Assembly (NCBI GenBank): GCA_934717675.1
Contig: CAKUYZ010000031.1
Span: forward strand, 1 to 18,159
From: an uncultured Bacteroidales bacterium
GTDB taxonomy: Bacteria > Bacteroidota > Bacteroidia > Bacteroidales > Marinilabiliaceae
Length of the DNA stretch: 18,159 nt
Direction of reading: 5' to 3'
Shown here: one piece after another, positions 1 through 8,043 of the stretch
How positions within the stretch are numbered: the first letter of the stretch is position 1
How the letters are laid out: every line of letters starts with the position of its first letter
Program-made: the position numbers and the translations under genes
The notes under the pieces: model-generated
The model's input: the letters and a program-made list of their open reading frames with translations, nothing else
The model's database searches: none
Told to the model about the DNA's origin: nothing

Positions 1-54
1 GGCCTCACCCCGCGGCCTCCAACATAGTCAATAAAAAAAATAAAACATACTACA

Positions 55-333
55 ATGGCAGAATTGAAAGGCAAAGTACTGGCCGGCAAAGTGCTGGTTA
101 AGCCCGTCCCCGCCGAGACGAAGACTCAGAGCGGCATCATCATCCCAGACAGCGCGAAGGAGAAGCCCCTCAAGGGCACCGTGGTGCTGGTGGGCGCGGC
201 CAAGAAAGACGAGGCCGTGGAGGTGAAAGTGGGTGACACTGTCCTCTATGGCAAGTACTCTGGCACCGAGCTTCAGATAGACGGCGAGGATTACCTCCTC
301 ATCAATCAGAGTGACGTTCTCTACGTGGCCTAA
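55..333 (+). CDS. groES: GroES co-chaperonin (10 kDa)
   Basis: This is the lid of the cytosolic GroEL/GroES folding machine. The seven-subunit ring caps the GroEL cavity and triggers release of folded substrate. The 92-residue length is typical of the family. The N-terminal strand has the family pattern of valine-rich residues around VLVKPVPAE (residues 13-21). The mobile loop that docks onto GroEL is at about 21-38 and carries the hydrophobic GIII tripeptide region (27-30). The C-terminus ends in a DVLYV strand, as usual. The ATG at 55 is the only sensible start and follows an A-rich stretch (about 31-47) rather than a clear Shine-Dalgarno, as is normal in Bacteroidota. groEL follows after 51 bases, so the two are surely one operon. 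Only 54 bases upstream are visible, so the heat-shock control element, if any, cannot be judged. Confidence 0.97.
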   Translation: MAELKGKVLAGKVLVKPVPAETKTQSGIIIPDSAKEKPLKGTVVLVGAAKKDEAVEVKVGDTVLYGKYSGTELQIDGEDYLLINQSDVLYVA

Positions 334-384
334 CGGAAAGTAAGTCACTGTTCTTTCATTTCAATCAATTCAAGATAATCAACT

Positions 385-2025
385 ATGGCAAAGACAATAA
401 AATTCAACGCAGAAGCTCGTGAGCTTCTGAAGCAGGGCGTAGACCAGTTGGCCGACGCCGTCAAGGTTACCCTTGGCCCTAAGGGTCGCAATGTGGTCAT
501 CGAGCGCAAGTTCGGTGCGCCTCACATCACCAAGGACGGTGTCTCTGTGGCCAAGGAGGTTGAGCTCTCCGACCCGTATGCCAACCTCGGCGCGCAGATG
601 GTTAAGGAGGTAGCCTCCAAGACTGGCGACGACGCTGGCGACGGCACCACCACCGCCACCGTCTTGGCCCAGGCCATCATCAACACCGGCATCAAGAACG
701 TCACCGCCGGTGCCAACCCGATGGATCTCAAGAGGGGCATCGACAAGGCTGTGGCCAAGGTGGTTGACAGCATCAAGAGCCAGGCTCAAGAGATTGACAA
801 CTCCAACGAGAAGATTGAGCAGGTTGCCACCATCTCTGCCAACAACGATGGCGAGATTGGTAAGCTCATAGCCGAGGCCATGAAAAAGGTGGGCAAGGAG
901 GGCGTCATCACCGTCGAGGAGGCCAAAGGCACCGAGACCCATGTTGACGTCGTTGAGGGCATGCAGTTCGATCGTGGCTACATCTCGCCATACTTCGTGA
1001 CCAACACGGAGAAGATGGAGGCTGATCTCGACTCGCCTTTCATCCTCATCTATGACAAGAAGATCTCCACCATGAAGGATCTCCTCCCCATCTTGGAGAA
1101 GGCCGCTCAGTCTGGCCGTCCTCTGCTCATCATTGCGGAGGATGTCGATGGCGAGGCTCTCGCCACCCTCGTGGTCAACCGCCTCCGCGGCTCCCTCAAA
1201 GTGGCCGCCGTCAAGGCCCCCGGCTTTGGCGACCGTCGCAAGGAGATGCTTCAAGACATCGCCATCCTCACCGGCGGCACTGTCATCTCTGAGGAGACTG
1301 GCCTCAAGCTGGAGAACGCCGATCTCAACATGCTCGGTATGGCCGAGAAGGTGGCCATCACCAAGGAGAACACCACCATTGTCAACGGCAAGGGTGACAA
1401 AGAGGCCATCAAGGAGCGCACCGCTCAGATCAAGGCTCAGATTGCCAACACCAAGAGCGACTATGACCGTGAGAAGCTCCAGGAGCGTCTCGCCAAGCTC
1501 GCCGGCGGCGTGGCTGTCCTCTATGTTGGCGCGCCAACCGAGGTGGAGATGAAGGAGAAGAAAGACCGCGTAGACGACGCCTTGTGCGCAACGCGTGCGG
1601 CAGTTGAAGAGGGTATCGTTCCTGGTGGTGGTGTCACCTACATCCGCGCCACCCAGGTTCTTGAGGGCCTCAAGGGCGACAATGAGGACGAGACCACAGG
1701 CATTGACATCGTGCGTCGCGCCATCGAGGAGCCTCTCCGTCAGATTGTGTTCAACGGCGGCAAAGAGGGTGCAGTCATCGTGCAGAAGATCAAGGAGGGC
1801 AAGGGTGACTTCGGTTACAACGCCCGCACCGACAAGTTCGAGAACCTGCTCTCTGCCGGTGTCATAGACCCCGCCAAGGTAACCCGCGTGGCTCTTGAGA
1901 ATGCGGCTTCCATTGCCGGCATGTTCCTTACCACCGAGTGCATCATTGCCGAGGAGAAGGACAACAAGCCTGAGATGCCCGCTGGCGGTGCCGCAGGTAT
2001 GGGCGGAATGGGCGGCATGATGTAG
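385..2025 (+). CDS. groEL: GroEL chaperonin (60 kDa)
   Basis: This is the ATP-driven double-ring chaperonin that encapsulates and folds cytosolic proteins together with GroES. The 546-residue length is standard. The equatorial ATP site is intact: GPKGRNV (31-37), KDGVSVA (50-56) and GDGTTTATVLA (85-95) with the catalytic-region Asp at 86. The apical domain (roughly 190-375) contains the usual YISPYFVTN and GEALATLVVNRLRG segments. The second ATP-site block, near 396-416, reads VDDALCATRAAVEEG followed by IVPGGGV. The C-terminus carries the flexible Gly-Met tail, here ending GGMGGMM. It is the second gene of the groES-groEL operon and is followed by a strong hairpin terminator at 2154-2207. 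I see nothing unusual in it. The long reading frame on the opposite strand is a composition shadow. Confidence 0.98.
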   Translation: MAKTIKFNAEARELLKQGVDQLADAVKVTLGPKGRNVVIERKFGAPHITKDGVSVAKEVELSDPYANLGAQMVKEVASKTGDDAGDGTTTATVLAQAIINTGIKNVTAGANPMDLKRGIDKAVAKVVDSIKSQAQEIDNSNEKIEQVATISANNDGEIGKLIAEAMKKVGKEGVITVEEAKGTETHVDVVEGMQFDRGYISPYFVTNTEKMEADLDSPFILIYDKKISTMKDLLPILEKAAQSGRPLLIIAEDVDGEALATLVVNRLRGSLKVAAVKAPGFGDRRKEMLQDIAILTGGTVISEETGLKLENADLNMLGMAEKVAITKENTTIVNGKGDKEAIKERTAQIKAQIANTKSDYDREKLQERLAKLAGGVAVLYVGAPTEVEMKEKKDRVDDALCATRAAVEEGIVPGGGVTYIRATQVLEGLKGDNEDETTGIDIVRRAIEEPLRQIVFNGGKEGAVIVQKIKEGKGDFGYNARTDKFENLLSAGVIDPAKVTRVALENAASIAGMFLTTECIIAEEKDNKPEMPAGGAAGMGGMGGMM

Positions 2026-2078
2026 CCTTCATGCCCCACGCGAAAGTGCGATATTAACAATTAATTAGGCAAAATAAG

Positions 2079-2110
2079 GCGGCGTGTCGGGTTCTCTCGG
2101 CGCGCCGCTT
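2079..2110 (+). terminator. Weak hairpin after groEL
   Basis: GCGGCG (2079-2084) can pair with CGCCGC (2103-2108), followed by only three T's. It may be a secondary or partial terminator upstream of the stronger one, or a 3' end protecting hairpin. The assignment rests on the stem alone. Confidence 0.3.
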
Positions 2111-2153
2111 TCCGTTTCCAATGCGGAGTTTCCAATGTGTGGTGTCGCACGGC

Positions 2154-2207
2154 AAAGGCCGAGGCCGGTAGGGGGTGGTTCCCTTGCCGGCCTCGGCCTT
2201 TTTATTT
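2154..2207 (+). terminator. Rho-independent terminator of groES-groEL
   Basis: A perfect 15-base inverted repeat is present. The left arm, AAAGGCCGAGGCCGG (2154-2168), pairs with its reverse complement (2187-2201) across an 18-base loop. It is followed on the + strand by a T-rich run (2199-2207, interrupted by one A). The stem is symmetrical and lies between two convergent genes, so it could also halt - strand transcripts of the aminopeptidase. However, only three T's follow on that strand, so its main role is for groEL. Confidence 0.88.
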
Positions 2208-2227
2208 CCCTTTTCCCTCGGTGTCGT

Positions 2228-4006
2228 CTACAATGCTTTGCAGGCCTCCTCAAGCCACTCTAGGTCGCGACCGCTCACCAATGGCCGCAGCGTCCGCAAG
2301 ACTGTCTGATGATAGTCGTTGAGCCACTTCACCTCTTGCGGCGTCAGCAAGTCGGCAAGGATGGGGGCTTTGTCTACCGGGAACATGGTCAATGTTTTGA
2401 ACCCCAAGAACGCACCAAACTCCGTCCTCTTGGCCTCGACGCACACCGTCAGGTTCTCAATCCTCACTCCGTGGCTACCCTCCACATAAATTCCGGGTTC
2501 GTCACTCGTCACCATTCCGCGCTCCAAGGCCACGTTCACAGGCCGCTTGCTTATGTTTTGCGGCCCTTCGTGCACATTGAGGCAGTAGCCCACGCCGTGA
2601 CCCGTGCCGTGGCCGAAGTCAATGCCATATCGCCACATGCTGTGGCGCGCGAAGGTGTCTAGCTGCGTGCCGCGCGTGCCTTCGGGAAACACGGCTTGTG
2701 CCAGTCCAATGGTGCCCTTCAGCGTCAGTGTGTAGTGCAGCCTCTCTTTGTCGCTCACAGGGCCTAGGGCGAATGTGCGGGTTATGTCGGTCGTGCCGTC
2801 GGCGTATTGCGCTCCAGAGTCAATGAGCAGAAGTCCGTGTGGCTCAATGTCGGCGTTGCTCTCAATCGTTGGCTCGTAGTGGACAATGGCGGCGTTGGGA
2901 CCGTAGGCCATGATGGTGCCAAACGAGTCGGATATGTAGTGGGTGTCTTTGGCGCGCTCTGCCGTCAGTCGCTCGCTCAGGCTCATCTCCGTCAGCCTCT
3001 TATGCCCTAGGGTCTCCATCATCCAGCGGGCGAACCTCACCATAGCCGCGCCGTCGCGGGCGTGGGCGGCCTCAATGTTGGCAATCTCAAAGTCGCTTTT
3101 CACGGCCTTGAGGTTCGTTATGATGCTCCGCCCCTCAATCTTTACGCACCCAGCGGGGAGGGCTAAGACGTTGCGGGCGTTGGCTTGGTCGGGGTCATAC
3201 AGCACCCTGGCGTTGGTTGGGATGTTGCCAAGGTTGCGCTCATAATGCTCATAGAGGGAGACTGTTATGCCATCGGCCTCCAATTGCTTGTTCACGGCCG
3301 TTGTCAGCTTGTGCGGGTCAATGTACAGGTTCTCTTCCGTCTCCGTTATTATCATGTAGGCATAGAACACGGGGTTATACTCCACGTCGGAGCTCCTCAT
3401 GTTCGTCACCCACGCCACGTCGTCTAGTGCCGAGACCAGGTAATGTGTCGCTCCCACCTTGGCCATCTCGCGCCGCACGTCGGCCACTTTCTCGCGCCTT
3501 GTGCGGCCCTCAAATTCGTGCGGCACGAGCCATGCCTCGTTTGTCGGCAGTTCCGGCCTGCCTCTGAAAAGCTCCGAGGCCATGTCCATCTTCATGTTCA
3601 GCTCAATGCCGAAGTTTGCCAGCGCGTGACGCAATGAGCGGAACTCCGACATTGGCAGCGTGAAACCGTCAACGCCCACCGTGCTGCCAGATGGTAGCAG
3701 GTATGTGAGGTAAGATATGTAGTCAGGCACGCCTGGCGTGCCGGCTTTGTGCAGCTCTATGGCCGTGCCGCGGAGCTGTTTTTCCGCTTGGATGAAGTAT
3801 CGGGAGTCGGTCCATAGCCCCGCGTGGTTTTTAGTCACCACCAGCGTGCCGGCCGATCCGTTGAAGCCGCTCAAGTATTCGCGGAATTTCCAGTGGTCGG
3901 CAGGGTACTCGCTGTTGTGCGGGTCGGCTGTGTATACAATGTATGCGTCAACGCCATAGAGCGCCATCTGCTCACGCAGCTTTATTATCTTGTCGTTAGT
4001 GTTCAT
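2228..4006 (-). CDS. pepP: Xaa-Pro aminopeptidase (aminopeptidase P, M24B)
   Basis: This is a metallopeptidase that removes an N-terminal residue preceding proline, and is likely cytosolic because there is no signal peptide. The 592-residue protein matches the long, three-domain form related to eukaryotic XPNPEP1 and common in Bacteroidota. It has two creatinase-like N-terminal domains (about 1-145 and 160-300) and a C-terminal pita-bread catalytic domain (about 310-530), followed by a C-terminal extension. All five di-metal ligands are visible: D396 (LLIDSG), D407 (TTDITRT), H470 (GHGTGHGVG), E503 (SDEPGIY) and E517 (RIENL). The supporting histidines H376 (IVHYEP) and H479 (NVHEGP) are also there, so it should be active. 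The ATG at 4006 (complement) gives the expected N-terminus. It is a single gene convergent with groEL. I found no convincing -33/-7 promoter in the first 150 bases upstream. Confidence 0.95.
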   Translation of the reverse strand: MNTNDKIIKLREQMALYGVDAYIVYTADPHNSEYPADHWKFREYLSGFNGSAGTLVVTKNHAGLWTDSRYFIQAEKQLRGTAIELHKAGTPGVPDYISYLTYLLPSGSTVGVDGFTLPMSEFRSLRHALANFGIELNMKMDMASELFRGRPELPTNEAWLVPHEFEGRTRREKVADVRREMAKVGATHYLVSALDDVAWVTNMRSSDVEYNPVFYAYMIITETEENLYIDPHKLTTAVNKQLEADGITVSLYEHYERNLGNIPTNARVLYDPDQANARNVLALPAGCVKIEGRSIITNLKAVKSDFEIANIEAAHARDGAAMVRFARWMMETLGHKRLTEMSLSERLTAERAKDTHYISDSFGTIMAYGPNAAIVHYEPTIESNADIEPHGLLLIDSGAQYADGTTDITRTFALGPVSDKERLHYTLTLKGTIGLAQAVFPEGTRGTQLDTFARHSMWRYGIDFGHGTGHGVGYCLNVHEGPQNISKRPVNVALERGMVTSDEPGIYVEGSHGVRIENLTVCVEAKRTEFGAFLGFKTLTMFPVDKAPILADLLTPQEVKWLNDYHQTVLRTLRPLVSGRDLEWLEEACKAL

Positions 4007-4201
4007 GGTTCTCGCTTTTGAGTCTCTTTTTTGCGCCCTCTTTGCGCGCTTGGTGCAATATAATCATTTTTCAGCCTCTGCGGGTTTGCCGTGGAGTGGT
4101 TCCTGCCTGTGCCGCGTGTTGGCTCGTTTTATGTAAAACACCTCATTTTGTTCTATATGCGAACAGCATTAGGCCGTTTTGTGGCATTTTGAAGATATGA
4201 A

Positions 4202-4231
4202 TTGACGAAAGAGCGATTTTTTTTGACGAAA
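4202..4231 (+). repeat. Direct repeat TTGACGAAA, 21-bp period
   Basis: The nonamer TTGACGAAA occurs at 4202-4210 and again at 4223-4231. The repeats start exactly 21 bp apart, which is two helical turns. A pair of same-facing sites on one side of the helix is the usual layout for a dimeric regulator that binds direct repeats, such as response regulators of the LytTR or OmpR type. Which protein binds, if any, is unknown. Confidence 0.45.
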
Positions 4232-4309
4232 CGCTTGCTAGTTCAGAAATAATTCCGACATTTGCTCTTGGAATTTTTCATAGAAACTTGGATTTAGTTA
4301 GCTGATTAA

Positions 4310-4350
4310 GGAGTACAGCCCCCGCAAACGTGCAGGGGCTCCTTTTTTTT
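4310..4350 (+). terminator. Isolated rho-independent terminator, U8 tract
   Basis: AGCCCC (4317-4322) pairs with GGGGCT (4335-4340), with further GC/GC pairing inside the loop. GGAG at 4310-4313 can alternatively pair with CTCC at 4339-4342. Eight uninterrupted T's follow (4343-4350). The orientation is + strand, but no + strand gene ends upstream of it since groEL, more than 2 kb away and separated by an opposite-strand gene. It therefore must end a short transcript that begins in this intergenic region. Confidence 0.75.
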
Positions 4351-4547
4351 ATACACGTCCCGTTTCGATTCCGTTCATTTGGCTCATCAGCCATCGGCGT
4401 GTTTGTCTTCTGTTCGTCTCCTTGTGGCGTTTTTGTTGTCTCCGTGAGCAGATTCGGGCTTCTCTTCAGCCTGTTTCCTTAGCTGCGAGTTGTGTCTGGC
4501 TTATTTCTTTTATGCGCATTGTTGGCGTATTTGTATGAGTGTCAGAT

Positions 4548-4562
4548 AAATATTGAATATTT
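4548..4562. promoter_or_regulatory. 15-bp perfect palindrome, candidate operator
   Basis: AAATATTGAATATTT is a perfect inverted repeat centred on G4555. It lies about 31 bp upstream of the -33 element of the ABC-operon promoter, the usual place for an activator or a distal operator. AT-rich palindromes do occur by chance, so the evidence is position plus perfect symmetry. Confidence 0.4.
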
Positions 4563-4593
4563 GAATTTTCCCTGCCGATTTTTTGTCCTCCCA

Positions 4594-4624
4594 CTTGTTG
4601 CATTCGATTTTATATGTAATTTTG
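4594..4624 (+). promoter_or_regulatory. Bacteroidota sigma-ABfr promoter of the ABC operon
   Basis: CTTG (4594-4597) is followed after 19 bases by TAATTTTG (4617-4624), an exact match to the Bacteroidota -33 TTG / -7 TAnnTTTG consensus with standard spacing. Transcription would start near 4630 and leave a leader of roughly 65 bases before the ATG at 4695. Confidence 0.72.
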
Positions 4625-4694
4625 TGGTGTACTATTAGCCTATCACACCGATACTACTAAGCGGCGGGCGGGCGCGAAATCAGAAGATGACGAT

Positions 4695-5417
4695 ATGATG
4701 ATACATCTCAAGGACATAAACAAGACATATAACAACGGGGCTCCGCTCCACGTCCTCAAGGGCATCTCGTTGGACATTGAGAAGGGCGAGTTTGTCTCCA
4801 TTATGGGGGCCTCGGGTTCGGGCAAGTCCACGTTGCTCAACATCTTGGGCATTTTGGACAATTATGACAGTGGCGAATACCGCCTAGCCGGCACCTTGGT
4901 CAAGAATTTGAGCGAGTCGAAGAGCGCGGAGTATCGCAATCGCCTCATTGGCTTCATTTTCCAGTCGTTCAACCTCATCTCTTTCAAAAACGCAATGGAG
5001 AACGTGGCTCTCCCGCTCTTCTATCAGGGCGTGAGCCGCAAGAAACGAAACCAGATGGCCATGGAATATCTTGACAAACTGGGGCTGGCCGACTGGGCCA
5101 CGCACATGCCCAACGAGATGTCTGGTGGCCAGAAGCAGAGGGTGGCCATAGCCCGCGCGCTGATCACCCGCCCGCAAATAATATTGGCCGATGAGCCAAC
5201 TGGCGCGCTGGACAGCAAGACGTCGGTAGAGGTGATGGACATCCTCAAAGACCTGCATAAAGATGAGGGGATGACCATTGTGGTGGTGACGCACGAGAGC
5301 GGCGTGGCTAATCAGACAGACAAGATCATCCATATCAAGGACGGCCTCATAGAGAGGGTGGAAGAGAACCTCAACCACGACGCGTCGCCTTTTGGCCGCG
5401 ATGGCTACATGAAGTAG
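4695..5417 (+). CDS. ABC transporter ATP-binding protein (MacB/LolD type)
   Basis: This is the cytosolic ATPase that powers the FtsX-type permeases encoded just downstream. All nucleotide-binding motifs are intact in the 240 residues: Walker A GASGSGKST (38-46), Q-loop Gln90 (FIFQSFNL), signature MSGGQKQR (142-149), Walker B IILADEP (162-168) and H-loop H200. The sequence style (MIHLKDINKTY start, QSFNLI, EPTGALDS) is that of the LolD/MacB/FtsE subfamily used for mechanotransmission pumps. Two in-frame ATG codons (4695 and 4698) are equally possible. It is the first gene of the five-gene operon under the consensus promoter at 4594-4624, with 21 bases before the first permease. The substrate cannot be read from the ATPase. 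Confidence 0.94.
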   Translation: MMIHLKDINKTYNNGAPLHVLKGISLDIEKGEFVSIMGASGSGKSTLLNILGILDNYDSGEYRLAGTLVKNLSESKSAEYRNRLIGFIFQSFNLISFKNAMENVALPLFYQGVSRKKRNQMAMEYLDKLGLADWATHMPNEMSGGQKQRVAIARALITRPQIILADEPTGALDSKTSVEVMDILKDLHKDEGMTIVVVTHESGVANQTDKIIHIKDGLIERVEENLNHDASPFGRDGYMK

Positions 5418-5438
5418 AACACTCAAATCAACGATGTC

Positions 5439-6698
5439 ATGTTAGACATTCTTCAAGAGATTCTTGGCACCATCAGGCGAAACAAGATGCGCACGGCGCT
5501 CACGGGTTTCGCCGTGGCTTGGGGCATCTTCATCCTCATAGTGCTGCTCGGGGCGGGCAACGGTCTCGTCAACGCCTTTGAGAAGAGCAGTTCCGAGAGG
5601 GCTCTCAACTCCATCAGGGTTTTCCCGGGCTGGACCAGCAAGGCCTACGCCGGAATGCGCGAGGGGCGCAGGGTGGAGCTGAACAATGGCGACTTGGAAC
5701 TTACGCAAGAAAAGTTCGCCGGCAGGGTGGGGCAGGTGGCCCCCTCGCTCTATCAGGGCGGCTGCACCGTCAGCTATGGCCAGGAATACATCAGCGCGAA
5801 CCTTGACGGATATTATCCGGAGCAGACCGCCCTTGACGGCGTCAAGATGCTCAAAGGCAGATATATCAACAAGTTGGATGTAGACGGGCGTCGCAAGGTG
5901 GCCGTCTTGGGCAACAAATCTGCCGAGATCCTCTTTGGCAAGTCGGGCGCTGAGCCCATAGGCTCTTTTGTCAACGTGGGCGGTGTGGCATATCGCGTCG
6001 TGGGAATCTATAAGACGGAGAATGAGAACGGCCAGCACCAGGTCGTCATTCCGTTCTCCACCTTGCAGCTTATCTATGGCAAGGGCCGGTTCCTCCACAA
6101 CTACACGCTCACCATCGACGGGCTGGAGACCATGGAGGCCAACGATGCCTTTGAAGACGAGCTGCTGGCCGCGCTTGGCGAGAGGCACCATTTTGCCGCC
6201 GATGACGACGGGGCCGTGTGGTTCTGGAACCGCATGAAGCAATACATCCAGTCCAACACCGCCATGAAAGCCCTCAAGGTGGCCATTTGGGTCATTGGCA
6301 TTTTCACTCTGCTCAGCGGCATTGTGGGCGTGTCAAACATAATGCTCATCACCGTCAAGGAGCGCACGCGTGAGTTCGGCATCCGCAAGGCTCTCGGCGC
6401 CAAGCCACGCTCCATCTTGGCCCTCGTCATGGCCGAGAGTGTGGCCATAACCACATTCTTTGGCTACATTGGCATGGTGGCCGGCATTGGTGTCACGGAG
6501 TTGGCGGCCAGCATGATGGGAGACGGGACCATGGACAACGGCATGTGGTCCGAGACTGTCTTCACCAACCCTACGGTAGACATCTCCGTGGCCATCGAGG
6601 CCACACTCACGCTCATCGTGGCGGGCAGCATAGCTGGGTTCATCCCAGCGCGCAAGGCCGTGAGCATCAGGCCCATTGAGGCTCTCAGGGCCGACTAG
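5439..6698 (+). CDS. MacB/FtsX-type ABC permease, first copy
   Basis: This is an inner-membrane subunit of a mechanotransmission ABC exporter. The 419 residues have the family's four-helix topology: TM1 about 21-40, a large periplasmic MacB-PCD domain (about 45-275), then TM2 about 281-303, TM3 about 328-354 and TM4 about 384-403. Two family signatures are clear: the N-terminal RRNKMRTALTGFAVAWGIF region, and GVSNIMLITVKERTREFGIRK (297-317), the cytoplasmic coupling segment that contacts the ATPase. The end, PARKAVSIRPIEALR, is also typical. It has no fused ATPase domain, unlike E. coli MacB; the ATPase is the separate gene just upstream. It resembles the next gene but is clearly diverged, so the two permeases probably form a heterodimer. 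Confidence 0.93.
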   Translation: MLDILQEILGTIRRNKMRTALTGFAVAWGIFILIVLLGAGNGLVNAFEKSSSERALNSIRVFPGWTSKAYAGMREGRRVELNNGDLELTQEKFAGRVGQVAPSLYQGGCTVSYGQEYISANLDGYYPEQTALDGVKMLKGRYINKLDVDGRRKVAVLGNKSAEILFGKSGAEPIGSFVNVGGVAYRVVGIYKTENENGQHQVVIPFSTLQLIYGKGRFLHNYTLTIDGLETMEANDAFEDELLAALGERHHFAADDDGAVWFWNRMKQYIQSNTAMKALKVAIWVIGIFTLLSGIVGVSNIMLITVKERTREFGIRKALGAKPRSILALVMAESVAITTFFGYIGMVAGIGVTELAASMMGDGTMDNGMWSETVFTNPTVDISVAIEATLTLIVAGSIAGFIPARKAVSIRPIEALRAD

Positions 6699-6739
6699 GC
6701 CACATCTCGAAAGCAAACGATAAAGATATTTTTTCCAAA

Positions 6740-7984
6740 ATGAGAATCGACAGAGACAGCATCGAGGAGATTTTGGTGACGCTGACGCGCAACAAGTCGC
6801 GCAGCATCCTGACGGCCTTCGGCGTCTTTTGGGGAATCTTCATGCTCGTCAGCCTCGTGGGAGGCGGAAACGGGCTGCAAGACCTCATGAAGTCCAATTT
6901 CGACGGCTTCGCCACAAACTCCTGCTTCGTGTGCTCCAACCGCACGGGCGAGGCCTACAAGGGCTTCCGCAAAGGACGATGGTGGAATCTTGAAAACGAA
7001 GATCTGATTCGCCTCCGCAACGGCGTCGAGGGGCTAGATGTCATCACGGCCACCATTGCGGACTGGGGCAAGAACGCCTTTCACGGCGACAAGAAATATA
7101 ACTGCGCGGTCAAGGGCCTGTATCCTGACTATGACGCCATTGAGAAGCAGACGCTCATCTACGGCCGTTTCTTCAACGAGGTGGACATCCGCGACCGCCG
7201 CAAGGTCTGCGTGTTGGGCAAGCGCGTCTACGAGGCTCTCTATAACAGGGGCGAGGACCCGTGCGGCTCTTTCGTCAGGGTGGACGGGATATACTACCGC
7301 GTCGTGGGCGTGGTCTCGACCATGGGCAACATCAACATCCAGGGCAACGGCTCCGAGCAGGTCTTGCTGCCATTCACGGTCTACCAGACGGCCTATAACT
7401 ACGGCAACAGGCTCGATGTCATCAACATGACCCTCAAGCCGGGCTACAAGGTGGCCGAACTGAAGCCCAAGATGGAGGCCATCCTAAAAGAGGCGCACCT
7501 CATTGCGCCAGATGACAAGCAGGCCGTATGGCTGCTCGACGCGGAGGCCATGTTCTCCATGATAGACAATCTCTTCATAGGCATCAAGGCCCTGGTGATC
7601 CTTGTGGGGCTGGGCACCCTCTTGGCCGGCATCATTGGCGTGTCTAACATCATGATGGTCACCGTCAAGGAGCGCACCGTGGAGATTGGCATCCGCAGGG
7701 CCATTGGCGCGCAGCCGCGAGACATCATGCAGCAGATCTTGTCAGAGAGCGTAGTCATAACCATCTTGGCAGGCATGACGGGAATATGCGCGGGGGTCGG
7801 GTTTCTCCAGGTTCTGGAGAACGCCACGCAAGGTGACGCGGGCCAGGTCTACGGTTTCCAAGTGTCTTTCGCCACTTCGCTTGCCATGCTTGCGCTCATT
7901 GTGGTGCTTGGCGTGGTGGCGGGGCTTGCGCCGGCCTATAGGGCCATGGCCATCAAGCCAGTAGACGCCATGCGAGACGAGTAG
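6740..7984 (+). CDS. MacB/FtsX-type ABC permease, second copy
   Basis: This is the second inner-membrane subunit of the exporter, with 414 residues and the same layout as the first: TM1 about 24-43, a periplasmic domain (about 45-275), TM2 about 281-304, TM3 about 331-356 and TM4 about 378-398. The coupling segment GVSNIMMVTVKERTVEIGIRR (300-320) and the ending PAYRAMAIKPVDAMR match the family. The N-terminal RNKSRSILTAFGVFWGIFML aligns with that of the first permease. It starts 41 bases after the first permease and is presumably its partner in a heterodimer. The periplasmic domains differ (for example WWNLENEDLI here against RVELNNGDLE there), so this is an old duplication. Confidence 0.93.
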   Translation: MRIDRDSIEEILVTLTRNKSRSILTAFGVFWGIFMLVSLVGGGNGLQDLMKSNFDGFATNSCFVCSNRTGEAYKGFRKGRWWNLENEDLIRLRNGVEGLDVITATIADWGKNAFHGDKKYNCAVKGLYPDYDAIEKQTLIYGRFFNEVDIRDRRKVCVLGKRVYEALYNRGEDPCGSFVRVDGIYYRVVGVVSTMGNINIQGNGSEQVLLPFTVYQTAYNYGNRLDVINMTLKPGYKVAELKPKMEAILKEAHLIAPDDKQAVWLLDAEAMFSMIDNLFIGIKALVILVGLGTLLAGIIGVSNIMMVTVKERTVEIGIRRAIGAQPRDIMQQILSESVVITILAGMTGICAGVGFLQVLENATQGDAGQVYGFQVSFATSLAMLALIVVLGVVAGLAPAYRAMAIKPVDAMRDE

Positions 7985-8043
7985 ACATAAGCAGATAATC
8001 ATTTAATTCACAGAAGTATATATATCATATTAACAATACCATC

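Larger units (their letters stand above)
4007..4694. other. 688-bp gene-free regulatory region
   Basis: No credible coding sequence lies here. The region separates the divergent aminopeptidase and ABC-transporter genes and is visibly more AT-rich than its flanks. In order it holds a direct repeat (4202-4231), an isolated intrinsic terminator (4310-4350), a pyrimidine-rich stretch with no recognised feature (about 4355-4500), a 15-bp palindrome (4548-4562), a consensus promoter (4594-4624) and the untranslated leader of the ABC operon. Confidence 0.7.

Noticed and set aside
1..54. HrcA/CIRCE or sigma-32-type heat-shock element before groES
   Set aside because: Only 54 bases are visible and no CIRCE-like inverted repeat is in them; the promoter probably lies left of the window.
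379..1254. 291-codon open frame on the - strand opposite groEL
   Set aside because: It is an antisense shadow of a highly biased GC-rich gene; its product has a low-complexity Leu/Gly/His-rich look and no family signature.
4018..4200. 60-codon open frame in the gap upstream of the ABC operon
   Set aside because: It begins inside the upstream region of the divergent aminopeptidase and has a Cys/Phe-rich translation without family resemblance and no plausible promoter, so I leave the region as non-coding.
4625..4649. GGTGT/ACACC short inverted repeat at the start of the ABC operon transcript
   Set aside because: Only five base pairs with a 14-base loop overlapping the transcription start; too weak to call a riboswitch or operator.
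4643..4861. 72-codon - strand frame overlapping the start of the ABC ATPase
   Set aside because: It is a shadow of the Walker A region on the opposite strand, with no support.
5442..6242. 266-codon open frame on the - strand opposite the first permease
   Set aside because: Same cause: antisense of a real permease gene with no recognisable motif.
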